Source: CAVTOA01 sp963736285 (lineage in GTDB: Bacteria; Actinomycetota; Actinomycetes; Mycobacteriales; QHCE01). Taken from it: a stretch of DNA of 64,000 bases. Each line of letters starts with the position of its first letter. Position 1 is the stretch's first letter. Where the stretch lies: positions 434,001 to 498,000 of the forward strand of contig CAVTOA010000003.1 in assembly GCA_963736285.1 (NCBI GenBank). Reading direction: 5' to 3'. The notes below the pieces were generated by a model. That model was not told where the DNA came from and did no database searches. It saw only the letters and a list, made by a program, of their open reading frames with translations. Both the position numbers and the translations under genes were made by a program. Positions 16,859 to 26,707 of this stretch are shown here, piece after piece.

Positions 16859-17418
16859 GACTCTCGGTGACGGCCGAGGGGATCGAGACAATGGAGCAAG
16901 CCGCGCTTAACAGCTGCTAGGCACGTACCTGAGTCGGCGTTGCTCCACACCAGAGCCGTGGCCATGGCGGCCAAGCCCTCGCCCCGACCGGTAAAACCGA
17001 GTCGATCAGTCGTCGTTGCCGCAAGGGAAACCGGAGCTTGGGCCGCACGGCTCAGTACTTGTGCTGCTTCGGCTCGGCGAACTCCCAACCTCGGACGCTC
17101 GCCCACCAGCTGAATCGCAACATTTCCGATCTGGAACCCCGCACTCCGAACGCGATCGGCTGTTTCACCGAGCAAAATCACCCCGGCCGCCCCGGACCAT
17201 TGCGGGTCGCTCGTGCCGAAGTGTGTGCCGAGGTCTCCTAAACCAGCCGCCGAGAACAGCGCGTCGCATGCCGCATGTGCGGCCACATCACCGTCAGAAT
17301 GGCCGGCGAGCCCCGGCGAGTCCTTCCACCGCAGACCAGCGACCCAGCATGGGTGGGATTCGTCATATGCGTGCACATCGATGCCGATACCCACCCGCGG
17401 AATCAAGCGATACGCCAA
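16855..17418 (-). CDS. ispF: 2-C-methyl-D-erythritol 2,4-cyclodiphosphate synthase
   Basis: 187 residues. Metal-binding Asp and His in GIDVHAY (about 12-18), the H-S-D-G-D-V-x-A-H-A segment (LAGHSDGDVAAHA), and the C-terminal ATTTDRLGFTGRGEGLAAMA are those of IspF, a trimeric enzyme of the non-mevalonate isoprenoid route. The marked TTG start (17418) is uncertain; TTG 17406 or GTG 17394 would also fit. The C-terminal tail is about 20 residues longer than usual. It lies 26 bases after ispD on the same strand. Confidence 0.93.
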   Translation of the reverse strand: MAYRLIPRVGIGIDVHAYDESHPCWVAGLRWKDSPGLAGHSDGDVAAHAACDALFSAAGLGDLGTHFGTSDPQWSGAAGVILLGETADRVRSAGFQIGNVAIQLVGERPRLGVRRAEAAQVLSRAAQAPVSLAATTTDRLGFTGRGEGLAAMATALVWSNADSGTCLAAVKRGLLHCLDPLGRHRES

Positions 17419-17444
17419 AGGCGAAGCTGGTCTGCTTCGGACAT

Positions 17445-18149
17445 CTACGCCGTTCCTTCCAGAAAAGCCCCTGCAAGGGCGAGGTCGCGCGGGTGTGTGA
17501 TCTTCATCGCCTCCTCGCTGCCCGGAACCGAATGCACCACCTGCCCGAGGTGTTCGACCAACGTCGCGTCGTCGGTGCCAGTAATGGCCTCCTGCTCTGC
17601 CTTTCGATGTGCGGCAAGAAGCGTCGCAAGTTCGAAGCCTTGCGGGGTCTGCACAATGCGCAACGTGTCGCGGTCAACGACCCCCGCTAGATCGCCCGCA
17701 TCGTCGACCAGCCGCACGGTATCGACTACCGGCATGGTGGGCACCACCGCGCAATGGCCAGACCGCACCGCAGCCGCCACAGCGTCGAACAATGCAGCCG
17801 GCGTAAGTGCGCGAGCCGCATCGTGGACCAGCACAATAGGTGACGACACTTCTGCTGCCGCGCACGCGGCAAGCGCTCTGCGCACTGATGCTTGCCGGTC
17901 TGTCCCGCCTGGCACAACAGCGAAAAAGACATGCGGTGGGATCAACGGCGACAGCAACTCCGTCACCCGCGCCGCATACGCCGAAGGAGCGGCTATCACG
18001 ATTTGGGCCACGCATTCAGCCAAAAGTGCCCGCCGAACCGCATGGACGAGTAAAGGCGTCCCGGCTAACTCACACAACGCTTTTGGCAACCCGGCATTTA
18101 AGCGCTCTCCACGCCCAGCCGCAGGGATGAGCAGTGCTGTGTCACGCAC
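17445..18149 (-). CDS. ispD: 2-C-methyl-D-erythritol 4-phosphate cytidylyltransferase
   Basis: 234 residues. The nucleotide-binding start LLIPAAGRGERLNAGLPKAL (6-25), the VLVHDAARAL segment near 105, and the D-R-D-T-L-R-I-V-Q-T-P-Q-G-F motif (about 160-175) identify IspD, which couples MEP to CTP. It is followed by ispF, a common pairing, and preceded by carD, also a common actinobacterial order. The start is GTG, without a clear ribosome site. Confidence 0.94.
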   Translation of the reverse strand: MRDTALLIPAAGRGERLNAGLPKALCELAGTPLLVHAVRRALLAECVAQIVIAAPSAYAARVTELLSPLIPPHVFFAVVPGGTDRQASVRRALAACAAAEVSSPIVLVHDAARALTPAALFDAVAAAVRSGHCAVVPTMPVVDTVRLVDDAGDLAGVVDRDTLRIVQTPQGFELATLLAAHRKAEQEAITGTDDATLVEHLGQVVHSVPGSEEAMKITHPRDLALAGAFLEGTA

Positions 18150-18174
18150 GGTTTAAAAGGACAAAAGGAAAGCG

Positions 18175-18657
18175 TCAGGCATCTAGAACCTTGTCCAAGA
18201 TACCTTCAGCTTGTTCTTTATCGGTGCCCTCTGCCAACGCGAGCTCGCCAACCAGGATGTCTCGGGCTTTGGCTAGCATGCGCTTCTCACCAGCGGACAA
18301 CCCGCGCTCTCGGTCGCGCCGCCAAAGGTCGCGAACGACCTCAGCAACTTTGTTGACGTCGCCAGAAGCCAGTTTCTCTAGGTTGGCTTTATATCTGCGA
18401 GACCAGTTAGTGGGTTCCTCAGTGTGGGGTGCCTGCAGCACCTGGAACACTTTGTCTAGTCCTTCTTCGCCTACTACTTCGCGAACTCCCACGATCTCCG
18501 CGTTTTCAGCTGGGACACGGACGGTGAGGTCGCCTTGAGCAACCTTAAGAACTAGGTATTGCTTTTCTTCGCCCTTGATGACTCGCGTCTCGATAGCTTC
18601 GATTAGTGCTGCGCCATGATGTGGATAAACAACGGTCTCGCCGACAGTAAAAGTCAT
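18175..18657 (-). CDS. carD: CarD-family RNA polymerase-binding regulator
   Basis: 160 residues. The N-terminal Tudor-like domain begins FTVGETVVYPHHGAALIEAI and binds the RNA polymerase beta subunit. The helical C-terminal domain includes the conserved W (NWSRRYKANLEKL, about residue 86) that supports open-complex stability at rRNA promoters. Length and sequence match mycobacterial CarD. AAAGGGG precedes the ATG. It is followed by ispD-ispF on the same strand. Confidence 0.95.
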   Translation of the reverse strand: MTFTVGETVVYPHHGAALIEAIETRVIKGEEKQYLVLKVAQGDLTVRVPAENAEIVGVREVVGEEGLDKVFQVLQAPHTEEPTNWSRRYKANLEKLASGDVNKVAEVVRDLWRRDRERGLSAGEKRMLAKARDILVGELALAEGTDKEQAEGILDKVLDA

Positions 18658-19032
18658 GAGCCGGAAACCCCTTTCGCTAGAGCGATTCTAGCACGTGCAC
18701 TCCGGCAACCGTTGAGGGAAGGTACACCAAAAGCGCAGGTCAATGCGGCAATGGCAGCAAACGGTGTTGTCCGCAGAGTCCACACGTATCGGACATTGCC
18801 GAAAACGGCTCAGCGTCCAGCACGAAAGTCCACTTGAGAGACTCGGAGCCGATCGACATTCATAGTGGGACGGGGTGTGGGCGAACACCGCGACCGGCAG
18901 CATTACGCTATCGACGGTTGGAGCTACTGGGTGGGCTGATAACGCCCAGAGTCAGCTGATCAATCCGCCAACACTTACACATAGGACGGCAGCTGCCCCA
19001 AGCCCCGAGCAGCTTCAAGGAGGATCAAAGAC
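18658..19032. promoter_or_regulatory. intergenic region between carD and a lipoprotein gene
   Basis: These 375 bases separate two divergent genes. A minus-strand TAGAAT (18685-18690) lies 28 bases before the carD ATG and is a good -10 box; no clear -35 box is at the ideal spacing. The right end holds AAGGAGG (19017-19023) for the GTG at 19033. I see no gene or RNA in between. Confidence 0.5.
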
Positions 19033-19754
19033 GTGAGCCGCCTCACAGGTACTGCTAACGACAGCGCAGCCGCCGCAACCATGTTCAGCAAGACACTCAT
19101 CTCTCGTGTTGCCACAGTTGCGGTAACCGGTGCGGGCGCTGTCGCCCTCCTTGTGGGATGCGGCGCAGGGCAAGTCAGCCAGACGTCACGTCAAGAGAAG
19201 CTCCATCGCTGGGAGTCAACGCAGAGCAAGGAAACATCGCGATTCGCAATGCGTATGTCAGGCGATCCAAGGGTCAGAACCTGGCACAAGGGAGACGACG
19301 TTCCCCTGGCCATGGTGTTGAACAACCAGGGTAAAGGTGAAGACCAACTGACGGCGGTCACCAGCGCTGACGCGACCAACGTGGTCCTCGTGCACGGCCA
19401 GGACGGCGACAATGCCGCTCAGTCCCCCACGCCGGGCGCAGATGCTAGTGCGAATGCCTTTCCCTTAGTGGCGGGCGATGCCAGCACGCAAATGACTCCG
19501 AAGAGCGAGGGAGAAAAGCCGGAAGCAGCATTGCCCGTCAATGCCGTGGTGCGGTTGCAAGACACTGGCACGGGTTCGTCCTATTTGGTCCTTCAATCCA
19601 TCAAGAGATCGTTGACCGATTCCAGTGTCATAAAGGTACGTCTTACCTTTGCCCGCGCGGGTCAATCACCCTGTCGCTCCCGGTTGCGGGTTTTCAGCCG
19701 ACGCACCCGCGCGGCTCCGTTACCCACCACCGCGAGACTGACCAAGATAAGTAA
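19033..19754 (+). pseudogene. lipoprotein of the radA neighbourhood, frameshifted
   Basis: The GTG behind AAGGAGG gives a signal peptide with lipobox (LLVGC, Cys near residue 43) and then GAGQVSQTSRQ, as in the lipoprotein that precedes radA in related actinomycetes (sometimes called PCu(A)C-like). The frame then slips near 19190 (expected GVNAEQGNIAIRNAYVRRS is in another frame), returns near 19290 (GDDVPLAMVLNNQ), and slips again near 19655, a GGG run, after which GSITLSLPVAGFQPTHPRGS runs to the TAA at 19752. At least three single-base indels are needed. Function is unproven. Confidence 0.7.
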
Positions 19755-19820
19755 ACGTGACACCTCTCGGACGGTGGCGTGGGCGCAAAATCGTCAGAGT
19801 GAAGCCTTAGGTTCTGCATC

Positions 19821-21152
19821 ATGGCCGTCAAGGAACGTCCGTCTTACCGCTGTACCGATTGCGGCTACGTCACCGCGAAATGGATCGGCCGCTGCGCTGA
19901 GTGCCAAGCCTGGGGCACGGTAGAGGAGACCTCAACTGGCGGCGGCTCCCCACGCACCGTCGCTAGACCCGTCAGTTCGCCAGCCGTCCCCATCTCGGAG
20001 GTTGACGTCGCCGCTGCGCGCGCCGTATCGACCGGGGTCTCCGAGCTTGACCGAGTGCTCGGTGGCGGCATTGTTCCTGGAGCGGTCGTATTGCTTGCTG
20101 GCGAACCCGGCGTAGGCAAATCGACGTTGCTGCTAGAGGTCGCGCATCAATTCGCGACTTCGAGCGGCCCGGCTTTAGTGGTCACCGGCGAAGAGTCTGC
20201 CTCTCAGGTCCGCTTGCGAGCAGAACGTATCGGCACGCTCCACCCCAAACTGTACTTAGCGGCAGAGACACAGCTCGGTGCATTGTTGTCTCATGTGGAC
20301 GCGGTGAGCCCGCAGCTGTTGGTCGTAGATTCCATCCAGACCATCCATCCACGGGAACGTCCGAGGGGGCGCTGGTGGACTAGCGCAGGTCCGCGCCGTG
20401 ACCGCCGAGCTTATCGCATGTGCCAAAGCGCGCGGGATCGCTACCGTCATCGTGGGCCATGTCACGAAAGATGGGGGCATAGCGGGGCCACGCCTACTCG
20501 AGCACCTCGTCGATGTCGTGCTTCATTTCGAAGGCGACCGCCATGCCGCACTGCGTCTGGTGCGTGCCGTTAAAAACCGGTTCGGCCCCGCCGACGAGAT
20601 CGGGTGTTTTGAAATGTACGACGGGGGCATCCGCGGGCGTCGAAGACCCCTCCGGGCTATTCGTCAGCGGAACGAAAAGAGCCAGTAGCCGGGAACGTGC
20701 ATCACTGTCACGCTCGAAGGGCGCCGGCCGTTGCTCGGTCGAGGCGCAAGCGTTGGTCGCAAGTTCGTCATCTGGCCACTCCCCGTCGTGCAGTGAGCGG
20801 CCTGGACGCGGCCCGACTGGCCATGGTTCTCGCGGTGCTTGGAGCGACGCGGTAGAATCCGGCTCGGCGATCGCGATATTTTCGCTGCGACGGTTGGGAG
20901 GAGTACGGGTTACCGAGCCAGCGATCGACTTGGCAGTTGCTCTTAGCGGTCGCATCAGCCGCCCGCGACACCCCACTACCAGCGCGATTTAGTGGCCTGG
21001 GCGAGGTCGGGTTCTCGGGTGACGTCCGTCAGGTGACTGGCCTCGGCGCGGCGACTAACAGAGGCAGCGCGCTTGGGTTTTCGCACGCCCTCGTTCCCGC
21101 TGGGTGCGCTGAGGTGCCCGCAGGCCTGCGTTCCATCGAAGCCGGGATCTAG
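19821..21152 (+). pseudogene. radA: DNA repair protein RadA, many frameshifts
   Basis: Homology covers the full family length of about 445 codons. Visible parts are the zinc finger (YRCTDCGYVTAKWIGRCAEC), Walker A (GEPGVGKSTLLLEV), LLVVDSIQTIHP, the KNRFG motif (VKNRFGPADEIGCFEMYDGG) and the Lon-like end (RFSGLGEVGFSGDVRQVTGL). They lie in different frames, with shifts near 20360, 20385, 20645, 20690, 20730 and 20800-20940. There are no large deletions and no clear base-substitution stops. RadA promotes branch migration in recombination. The gene precedes disA, the usual order. Confidence 0.85.
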
Positions 21153-21302
21153 GAACCGCGCTGTCGAATTGTCAATCTAGGTGAGGCGCCACGTAACTGC
21201 GAACAGCAGTGATTAGCTTCACAGGCCGGACCCCACCGTGATCGCTACAGGTCAAGCGAGGCAGCCGCGCCTCAGTCGAGGCACTAATGAGGAGAGTAAA
21301 CC

Positions 21303-22383
21303 GTGGAGACCGAAAGCCGCCGAGGAGCTTCGCCGTAAACCTGGCCCGCATTGCCCCGGAACGCCCTTACGTGACGGCCTGGAACGTATTTTCCGCGGTC
21401 ACACCGGCGGGCTGATCGTGCTCGGCTACGACACCACGGTGGAGAGATCATGCACGGGCGGCTTTCCCCTTGACGTCGACTTTTCGCCCACCAGGCTGCG
21501 GGAACTGGCGAAAATGGATGGCGGCATCGTGCTTTCAGACCGATGGGGACGCATCGTGCGCGCCGGCGGTGCATCTGATGCCGGATCCAGCCATCCACAC
21601 AGACGAAGCAGGTACCCGTCACCGCACAGCGGAGCGGGTAGCAAAACAAACCGGCTATCCCCGTGATTTCGGTCAGCCAGTCGATGAACATCATCGGGCT
21701 CTACGTCGCAGGTCTCCGCTATGTCGTTCACGACTCCGCGACATTGCTGTCTCGGGCAAATCAGGCTCTGGCGACTTTGGCCCGGTACAAACTTCGGCTA
21801 GATGAGGTCGCAAATAACCTATCTGCGCTCGAGATCGAAGACTTAGTAACCGTGCGCGATGCGGCATCAGTGATGCAGCGCCTCGAGATGGTGCGCCATA
21901 TCGCGAACGAGATTGCCGGATACGTCATCGAATTGGGTACAGATGGGCGTCTCCTCGCTCTCCAACTAGACGAGATGATGGCCGGGGTCGCTGCTGAGCG
22001 CGATAGCTGGTCGTCCGCGATTACCTGCCAGGGGCCGACGGGCGCAACAGCTGACAGGCGTACGCGCACTGAACGGACTCGGCGCGGACCAACTGGCCGA
22101 TCTCACCCTGGTCGCTCAGGCACTTGGCTATCCCATGGGCAGCGAGATCCGCGACGCTGCTGCGCGCCCACGTGGTTATCGGCTATTGGGAAAAGTCCCT
22201 CGCCTGCCGGAAGCGGTCATTGATCGCCTCGTCGAGAATTTCGGCGGCCTGCAAAAGCTCCTCTCTGCCGGCGTCGACGATCTGCAGGCCGTGGAAGGAG
22301 TGGGAGAGACCCGTGCACGCAATGTTCGCGAAAGCCTGTCACGCCTCGCCGAATCGTCCATTTTGGAGCGCTACGAGCACTAA
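21303..22383 (+). pseudogene. disA: diadenylate cyclase DisA, frameshifted
   Basis: DisA makes cyclic di-AMP and scans DNA. A GTG behind GAGGAG starts it. Recognisable blocks are GTPLRDGLERIFRGHTG, LIVLGYDTTVE, CTGGFPLDVDFSPTRLRELA, KMDGGIVLS (the cyclase core is the D-G-A and R-H-R-T region; GTRHRTAERVAKQTGYP is present), the helical spine (ISVSQSMNIIGLYVAGLRYV onward) and the C-terminal helix-hairpin-helix (VDDLQAVEGVGETRARNVRE). Frame changes occur near 21335, 21545, 21660 and 22015-22100. The stop overlaps that of the converging valS by two bases. Confidence 0.85.
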
Positions 22384-24977
22384 AAATCGGTGACGCTCAC
22401 CGCAAGCTTCCGCCGCTCTGCCCTGTTGAATACCCGCGAGACTCGGCCGGCCGCCGCCACATCGCCGCTGGCATGGGTCAAACAGCTCGAGGGTTCGGCG
22501 GCGCGGAAACGGCAACCGAACTGACCTCCTTGCGCATCGAAACCTTAGCCTCAGACTTAGCTTTGCGGATCGCACCCAACACCTCAGCTGCGAGCTGCAG
22601 AGCTCTGGATCGTGCTGCGCGTCCCCGAGCCCCGCTGTTTGCGGCCAAGCTGCCGATGAACCGAACCGTCCTGCCAGCTGGACCAAACCTCTTCGGTAGC
22701 GAACGGCAGGAACGGCGCGAACAGCCGCAGAAGCACGGAGAGAGCGATTGCCAGCGCCGCCCGCGCAGAATCGCGCCTCCGCACGCTCGCAGCCGCCCTC
22801 TTGCCATATGCGCGTAGCTTAACCAGCTCGAGATAGTCGTCGCAGAGAGACCAGAAGAACTGCTCTGCCGCTTCAAACGCGCTGGTGTAGTTGTACTGCT
22901 CGAACGCCTCGAGTTGCTTCGGCGACCACCGACGCCAAGGCGGCAAGCATCGCCTGGTCGAACGGCTCAGTGATCGCTTCAGGGTCGGTAACCCAACGGC
23001 ATGCTGGGCGAGAGCCCAAAAATGAACTTGCTGGCGTTAAGAATCTTGATTGCCAGCCGCCGGCCGATCTTCATTTGTCCGACATCGAACGCGGTGTCTG
23101 TTCCCGGCCGGCCCTTTGCCGCCCAATACCGCACCGCATCCGAGCCGTAATCCTCCAACAGGCCCAGCGGCGTTACCACATTGCCTTTGGATTTCGACAT
23201 CTTTTTGCGGTCAGGGTCGAGAATCCAACCCGAGAGGATCGTGTGCTGCCACGGCAAGGTTTGGGCCTCGAGGTCGTGCGCGTAGCACGGTGGAGAAAAG
23301 CCAAGTACGGATGATGTCGTGCGCCTGCGGACGCAGATCCATCGGGAAAACCCGCTGGAAAAGATCGTCGTCAGCCCCCCACCGTCCAGCGATCTGCGGG
23401 GTAAGTGACGACGTGGCCCAGGTGTCCATGATGTCTGGGTCAGCGTCGAACCCGCCAGGCAGCCCTCGCTGATCTTCGGTATAGCCAGGAGGCGTATCGC
23501 TGCTCGGGTCGACCGGAAGTGTTGCTTCGTCGGGGACGAGGGGGCGGCATAGTCTGGATCGCCAAGCTCATCAAGCTGATACCACAGCGGAATCGGCACG
23601 CCGAAGAAACGCTGCCGGCTAATGATCCAGTCGCCCGCGAGCCCTTCCACCCAGTTCTCGTATCGCGCTCGCATGTACGTCGGGTGCCAATTAAACTCGC
23701 GTCCGCGCTCGAGTAGCTGCTCGCGAAGAGCGGCATCTTTTCCGCCATTGCGAATGAACCACTGCCGGGTGGTGACAATCTCAAGCGGACGGTCGCCTTT
23801 TTCGTAAAATTTAACCGGGTGGGTAATCTGCTGCGGCTCAGCCAGCAGGTCGCCAGACTCCCGCAGCAACTCCACGATCCGTTTGCGAGCTTTAGTAGCA
23901 AACTGCCCAGCGACCTCGGCGTATGCGGCACGAGCGTCATCGGTGTTGAGCCACTCCGGTGTCTTCTCAGTGAGTTGACCACTCGTAGTAAGGAGCGCAC
24001 GGGTCTCCAAGCCCAACTCGCGCCACCACACCATGTCAGTCACGTCGCCAAATGTGCAGACCATCGCGACCCCGGTGCCTTTGTCGGGCACTGCCAGATG
24101 ATGCGCCTTCACTGGCACCTCGACTTGGAACAGCGGAGAGTAGACAGTGGTGCCGAACAACGGCTGGTACCGCTCATCGTCTGGGTGCGCCACCAACGCG
24201 ACACAAGCTGGGATGAGCTCTGGCCGGGTGGTTTCGATCTCTACCTGGCCACCAGTCGGGGCGATGAAACGCGATCCGGTGCATCGCGCCGGGACGTTCG
24301 CGATCTTCTAGCTCGGCCTGAGCAACCGCTGTGCGGAAGGAGATGTCCCACAACGTCGGGCCTTCGGCTGAATAGGCCTCGCCACGCGCAAGGTTACGCA
24401 AGAAAGCCCGCTGTGATACCGCTTGGGCCTCGTCGCTGATTGTCGCGTAGGTCAGCGACCAGTCGACGGACAGCCCAAGCCGGCGCCACACTTGCTCAAA
24501 GGCTTGTTCGTCGATCTCGGTGAGTTGATGGCACAGCTCCACAAAATTGCGGCGCGAGACCGGGATCGGTTCCTTACCGAGCTCGGCTGGAGGCGCGAAT
24601 TCCGGGTCGTACGGCAACGAAGGGTCACATTGGACACCAAAGTAGTTTTGCACCCGTCGCTCGGTGGGAAGCCCGTTGTCGTCCCAGCCCATCGGGTAAA
24701 AGATCTCTTTGCCACGCATGCGGTTAAACCGAGCAATAGCATCAGCATGCGTATACGAAAAGACATGCCCCACGTGCAGTGAGCCACTCACCGTGGGAGG
24801 TGGCGTGTCGATCGAGTAAATCTCGTCGCGCGTCTTAGATCGGTCGAAGGCGTACGTCTGCTCGTCCTGCCAGATCCGCGACCATTTCTCTTCGACATTG
24901 TCGAGCGAGGGAACAGCCTCGACATTCGAGGTAGAAAGTTGGGCAGGAGCAGAGCTAGCGGGGGCGCCGTCGGTCAT
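22380..24977 (-). pseudogene. valS: valyl-tRNA synthetase, frameshifted
   Basis: Full-length homology, about 865 codons. Blocks include the HIGH-type site PPPTVSGSLHVGHVF, editing-domain segments (PTGGQVEIETTRPELIPACV), DWIISRQRFFGVPIPLWY, the KMSKS site (DPDRKKMSKSKGNVVTPLG), the anticodon domain (ALASVV..., YNYTSAFEAAEQFFWSLCDDYLE) and the C-terminal arm (AIRKAKSEAKVSMRKEV, ending in NRAERRKLAVSVTDF). Frame shifts lie near 24255 (a CCCC run), 23510, 23285, 23000, 22800, 22660 and 22480. The enzyme is normally essential, so the indels are suspicious as consensus errors. Confidence 0.85.
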
Positions 24978-25104
24978 GACACGCAATGCTATCGGCTAAC
25001 GATTCGCCGACCTTGCCGGCTCCCAGCCAGCCCAACAGCTGGCGCCCGTCACAGATCCAAGCACAGCATCCCTACCCGACAGTGACCAAAGGCAGAACAT
25101 CACC

Positions 25105-25153
25105 CATTCGAGCATTTTAAATGCTCGAATCGAGCATTTAAAATGCTCGAATG
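25105..25153. promoter_or_regulatory. 49-nt palindrome, two tandem operators over a start codon
   Basis: The whole segment is a perfect palindrome about its centre at 25129. Each half is itself a near-perfect palindrome (CGAGCATTTTAAATGCTCG and CGAGCATTTAAAATGCTCG). The ATG of the next gene (25151-25153) is the last three bases. There is no ribosome site, so the message is probably leaderless and a bound repressor would cover promoter and start. The form is that of an autoregulated toxin-antitoxin operator. Confidence 0.85.
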
Positions 25154-25732
25154 AACTTGCAGCTGGAAATGTTGGAGGAGGCGCTGAACTCTTTGGGCGC
25201 TATCTTGCAGCAGCGCCGCACCACTTACCGTTTGTTGGCAATAGGCGGTAGCAGCCTTCTCTTGCTTCGACTCATCGACCGACCCACTGGCGATCTTGAC
25301 GTCATCGGATGGACAGACGGCAACACTTACCACAAGCTAGAAAGGTTACCCACGCCGTTAGCCGATGCCGCTTCGCAAGTTGGGCAAGCACTCGGTCTAG
25401 CGGATAACTGGCTGAATACGGGGCCAGCGTCTTTGATGGACTTAGGACTTCCTAAACGGTGGGAAGGCCGGGTCGAAGTACGTCACTACCGAGCCTTAGA
25501 AATTCACCTTCCGTCGCGGTTTGACCAGATTTGCTTCAAACTGTATGCAGCAGTTGACCGGGGGCCTCACGACAAGCACTTCTTTGATCTGCAGGCCCTT
25601 AACCCTGCCTCAGATGAATTAACAAAGGCTGCTCGGTGGACTATCACACACGATCCGTCCGACAATTTTCGGAACGAGTTGATGGAATGTTTGTCGGGAT
25701 TAGGAGTGGAGATCTCAGATGGCCACCTCTAA
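25151..25732 (+). CDS. AbiEii/DUF6036-like nucleotidyltransferase, putative toxin
   Basis: 193 residues. The nucleotidyltransferase signature is clear: IGGSSLLLLR (about 34-43) then a spaced GDLDVIGW (50-57), the G-G-S...D-h-D pattern. A basic-aromatic R-H-Y-R-A-L-E-I-H-L-P-S segment near 115-126 and D-H-K-F-like KHFFDLQAL follow, as in DUF6036 proteins. Related families include AbiEii and MenT toxins, which block translation by adding nucleotides to tRNA. It overlaps the next gene by 14 bases. The region has lower G+C than its neighbours. A toxin or phage-defence role is inference. Confidence 0.75.
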   Translation: MNLQLEMLEEALNSLGAILQQRRTTYRLLAIGGSSLLLLRLIDRPTGDLDVIGWTDGNTYHKLERLPTPLADAASQVGQALGLADNWLNTGPASLMDLGLPKRWEGRVEVRHYRALEIHLPSRFDQICFKLYAAVDRGPHDKHFFDLQALNPASDELTKAARWTITHDPSDNFRNELMECLSGLGVEISDGHL

Positions 25733-26672
25733 TCCATCACACATGGCGCAACATATTCGCCGCAAGATCCTCGACTTTTGCTGGGGAGTTTGGTCTGAGC
25801 TTGGAGTATCGGGGTGGGGGCGTACTCACCAAAACTGGGCCATTGATCCTGAGCCGCTCATCGTCTTTACTGCTGGGATTGCCGATTGGGATCCGCGGCT
25901 TCGAGATGAAACAACCGACTGGTGCATTCGCAATTCGCGGTTTATTTCACAAGCACGCCTCCGGAACATACTCCTAGGTCGCGTTTCTCAAGCGATGTCC
26001 TTTGCCATCAACAACAATGACAGCTTTCTGGATAAGTGGGGCAAATTTGCTGCGACAGTTAATCATTCAGCAGGAACCCGCTGGCCCAAGGAAACATCAC
26101 CTCGCCGGTACACCCCAACCGGTCGTTCAACGCTGCGTGCTCTTACTGAGCCTGCGATGGTGATCCTGCGCCTGCGTTCCCTATTTGGCCTGGGAGCACG
26201 TGCAGAAATTTTCGGATACCTAATCATGAACCAAGAAAGAGCCAGCGCGGCAACGCTCGCTGAGCGGACCAGCTACAGAAAGCGAATTGTTGCAAAAGAA
26301 TGTGATGCGCTGGCGCAGACAGGGGCCCTATTAGCGCATCAGGTGCGCAATCGCTTTTACTATTCAGTCGCTAATCCAGCTGCTCTCCAAGAATTTGTCG
26401 GCGAACTTCCACTCATCGCTCCGCATTGGACCGAACTTTTGCATGTAATAGAGCTGATTCGTCAGTTGGCAGAGCTAAGTCAAAGTGTTTCCAAGGAAGT
26501 GCTCACTGTCGAGACCCATCAAGTCGCTCAAGAAATTGAAAAAGACTTGGATCTACTGGGCGTCGAGAAACCCAAAGTTATTCGGGGCGCAGCATTTCTT
26601 GAAGTGTGGAATCAATGGGCGTCTTCCCTGGTGGACCAGCTTGCGTCAGGTCATATCGCCACGAAAAGTTAG
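25719..26672 (+). CDS. winged-HTH partner protein, putative antitoxin/repressor
   Basis: 317 residues. Residues about 160-235 read like a winged helix-turn-helix (GLGARAEIFGYLIMNQERAS, ATLAERTSYRKRIVAKECDA, then a wing with RFYYSVANP). The N-terminal 110 residues, rich in Trp and Arg, contain no motif I know. The gene overlaps the nucleotidyltransferase by 14 bases and starts behind GGAGTGGAG, so the two are co-translated. By analogy with AbiE pairs this would be the antitoxin and autorepressor binding the palindrome at 25105, although AbiE usually has antitoxin first. Confidence 0.65.
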   Translation: MATSNPSHMAQHIRRKILDFCWGVWSELGVSGWGRTHQNWAIDPEPLIVFTAGIADWDPRLRDETTDWCIRNSRFISQARLRNILLGRVSQAMSFAINNNDSFLDKWGKFAATVNHSAGTRWPKETSPRRYTPTGRSTLRALTEPAMVILRLRSLFGLGARAEIFGYLIMNQERASAATLAERTSYRKRIVAKECDALAQTGALLAHQVRNRFYYSVANPAALQEFVGELPLIAPHWTELLHVIELIRQLAELSQSVSKEVLTVETHQVAQEIEKDLDLLGVEKPKVIRGAAFLEVWNQWASSLVDQLASGHIATKS

Positions 26673-26707
26673 GCCAACACTTGAGTAGCTTCCCGCTTCT
26701 GCTTCGG

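Noticed and set aside
17275..18156. Plus-strand open frame of 293 codons opposite ispF and ispD
   Set aside because: It spans two clear genes on the other strand and shows low-complexity Thr/Ala/Ser residues typical of antisense frames.
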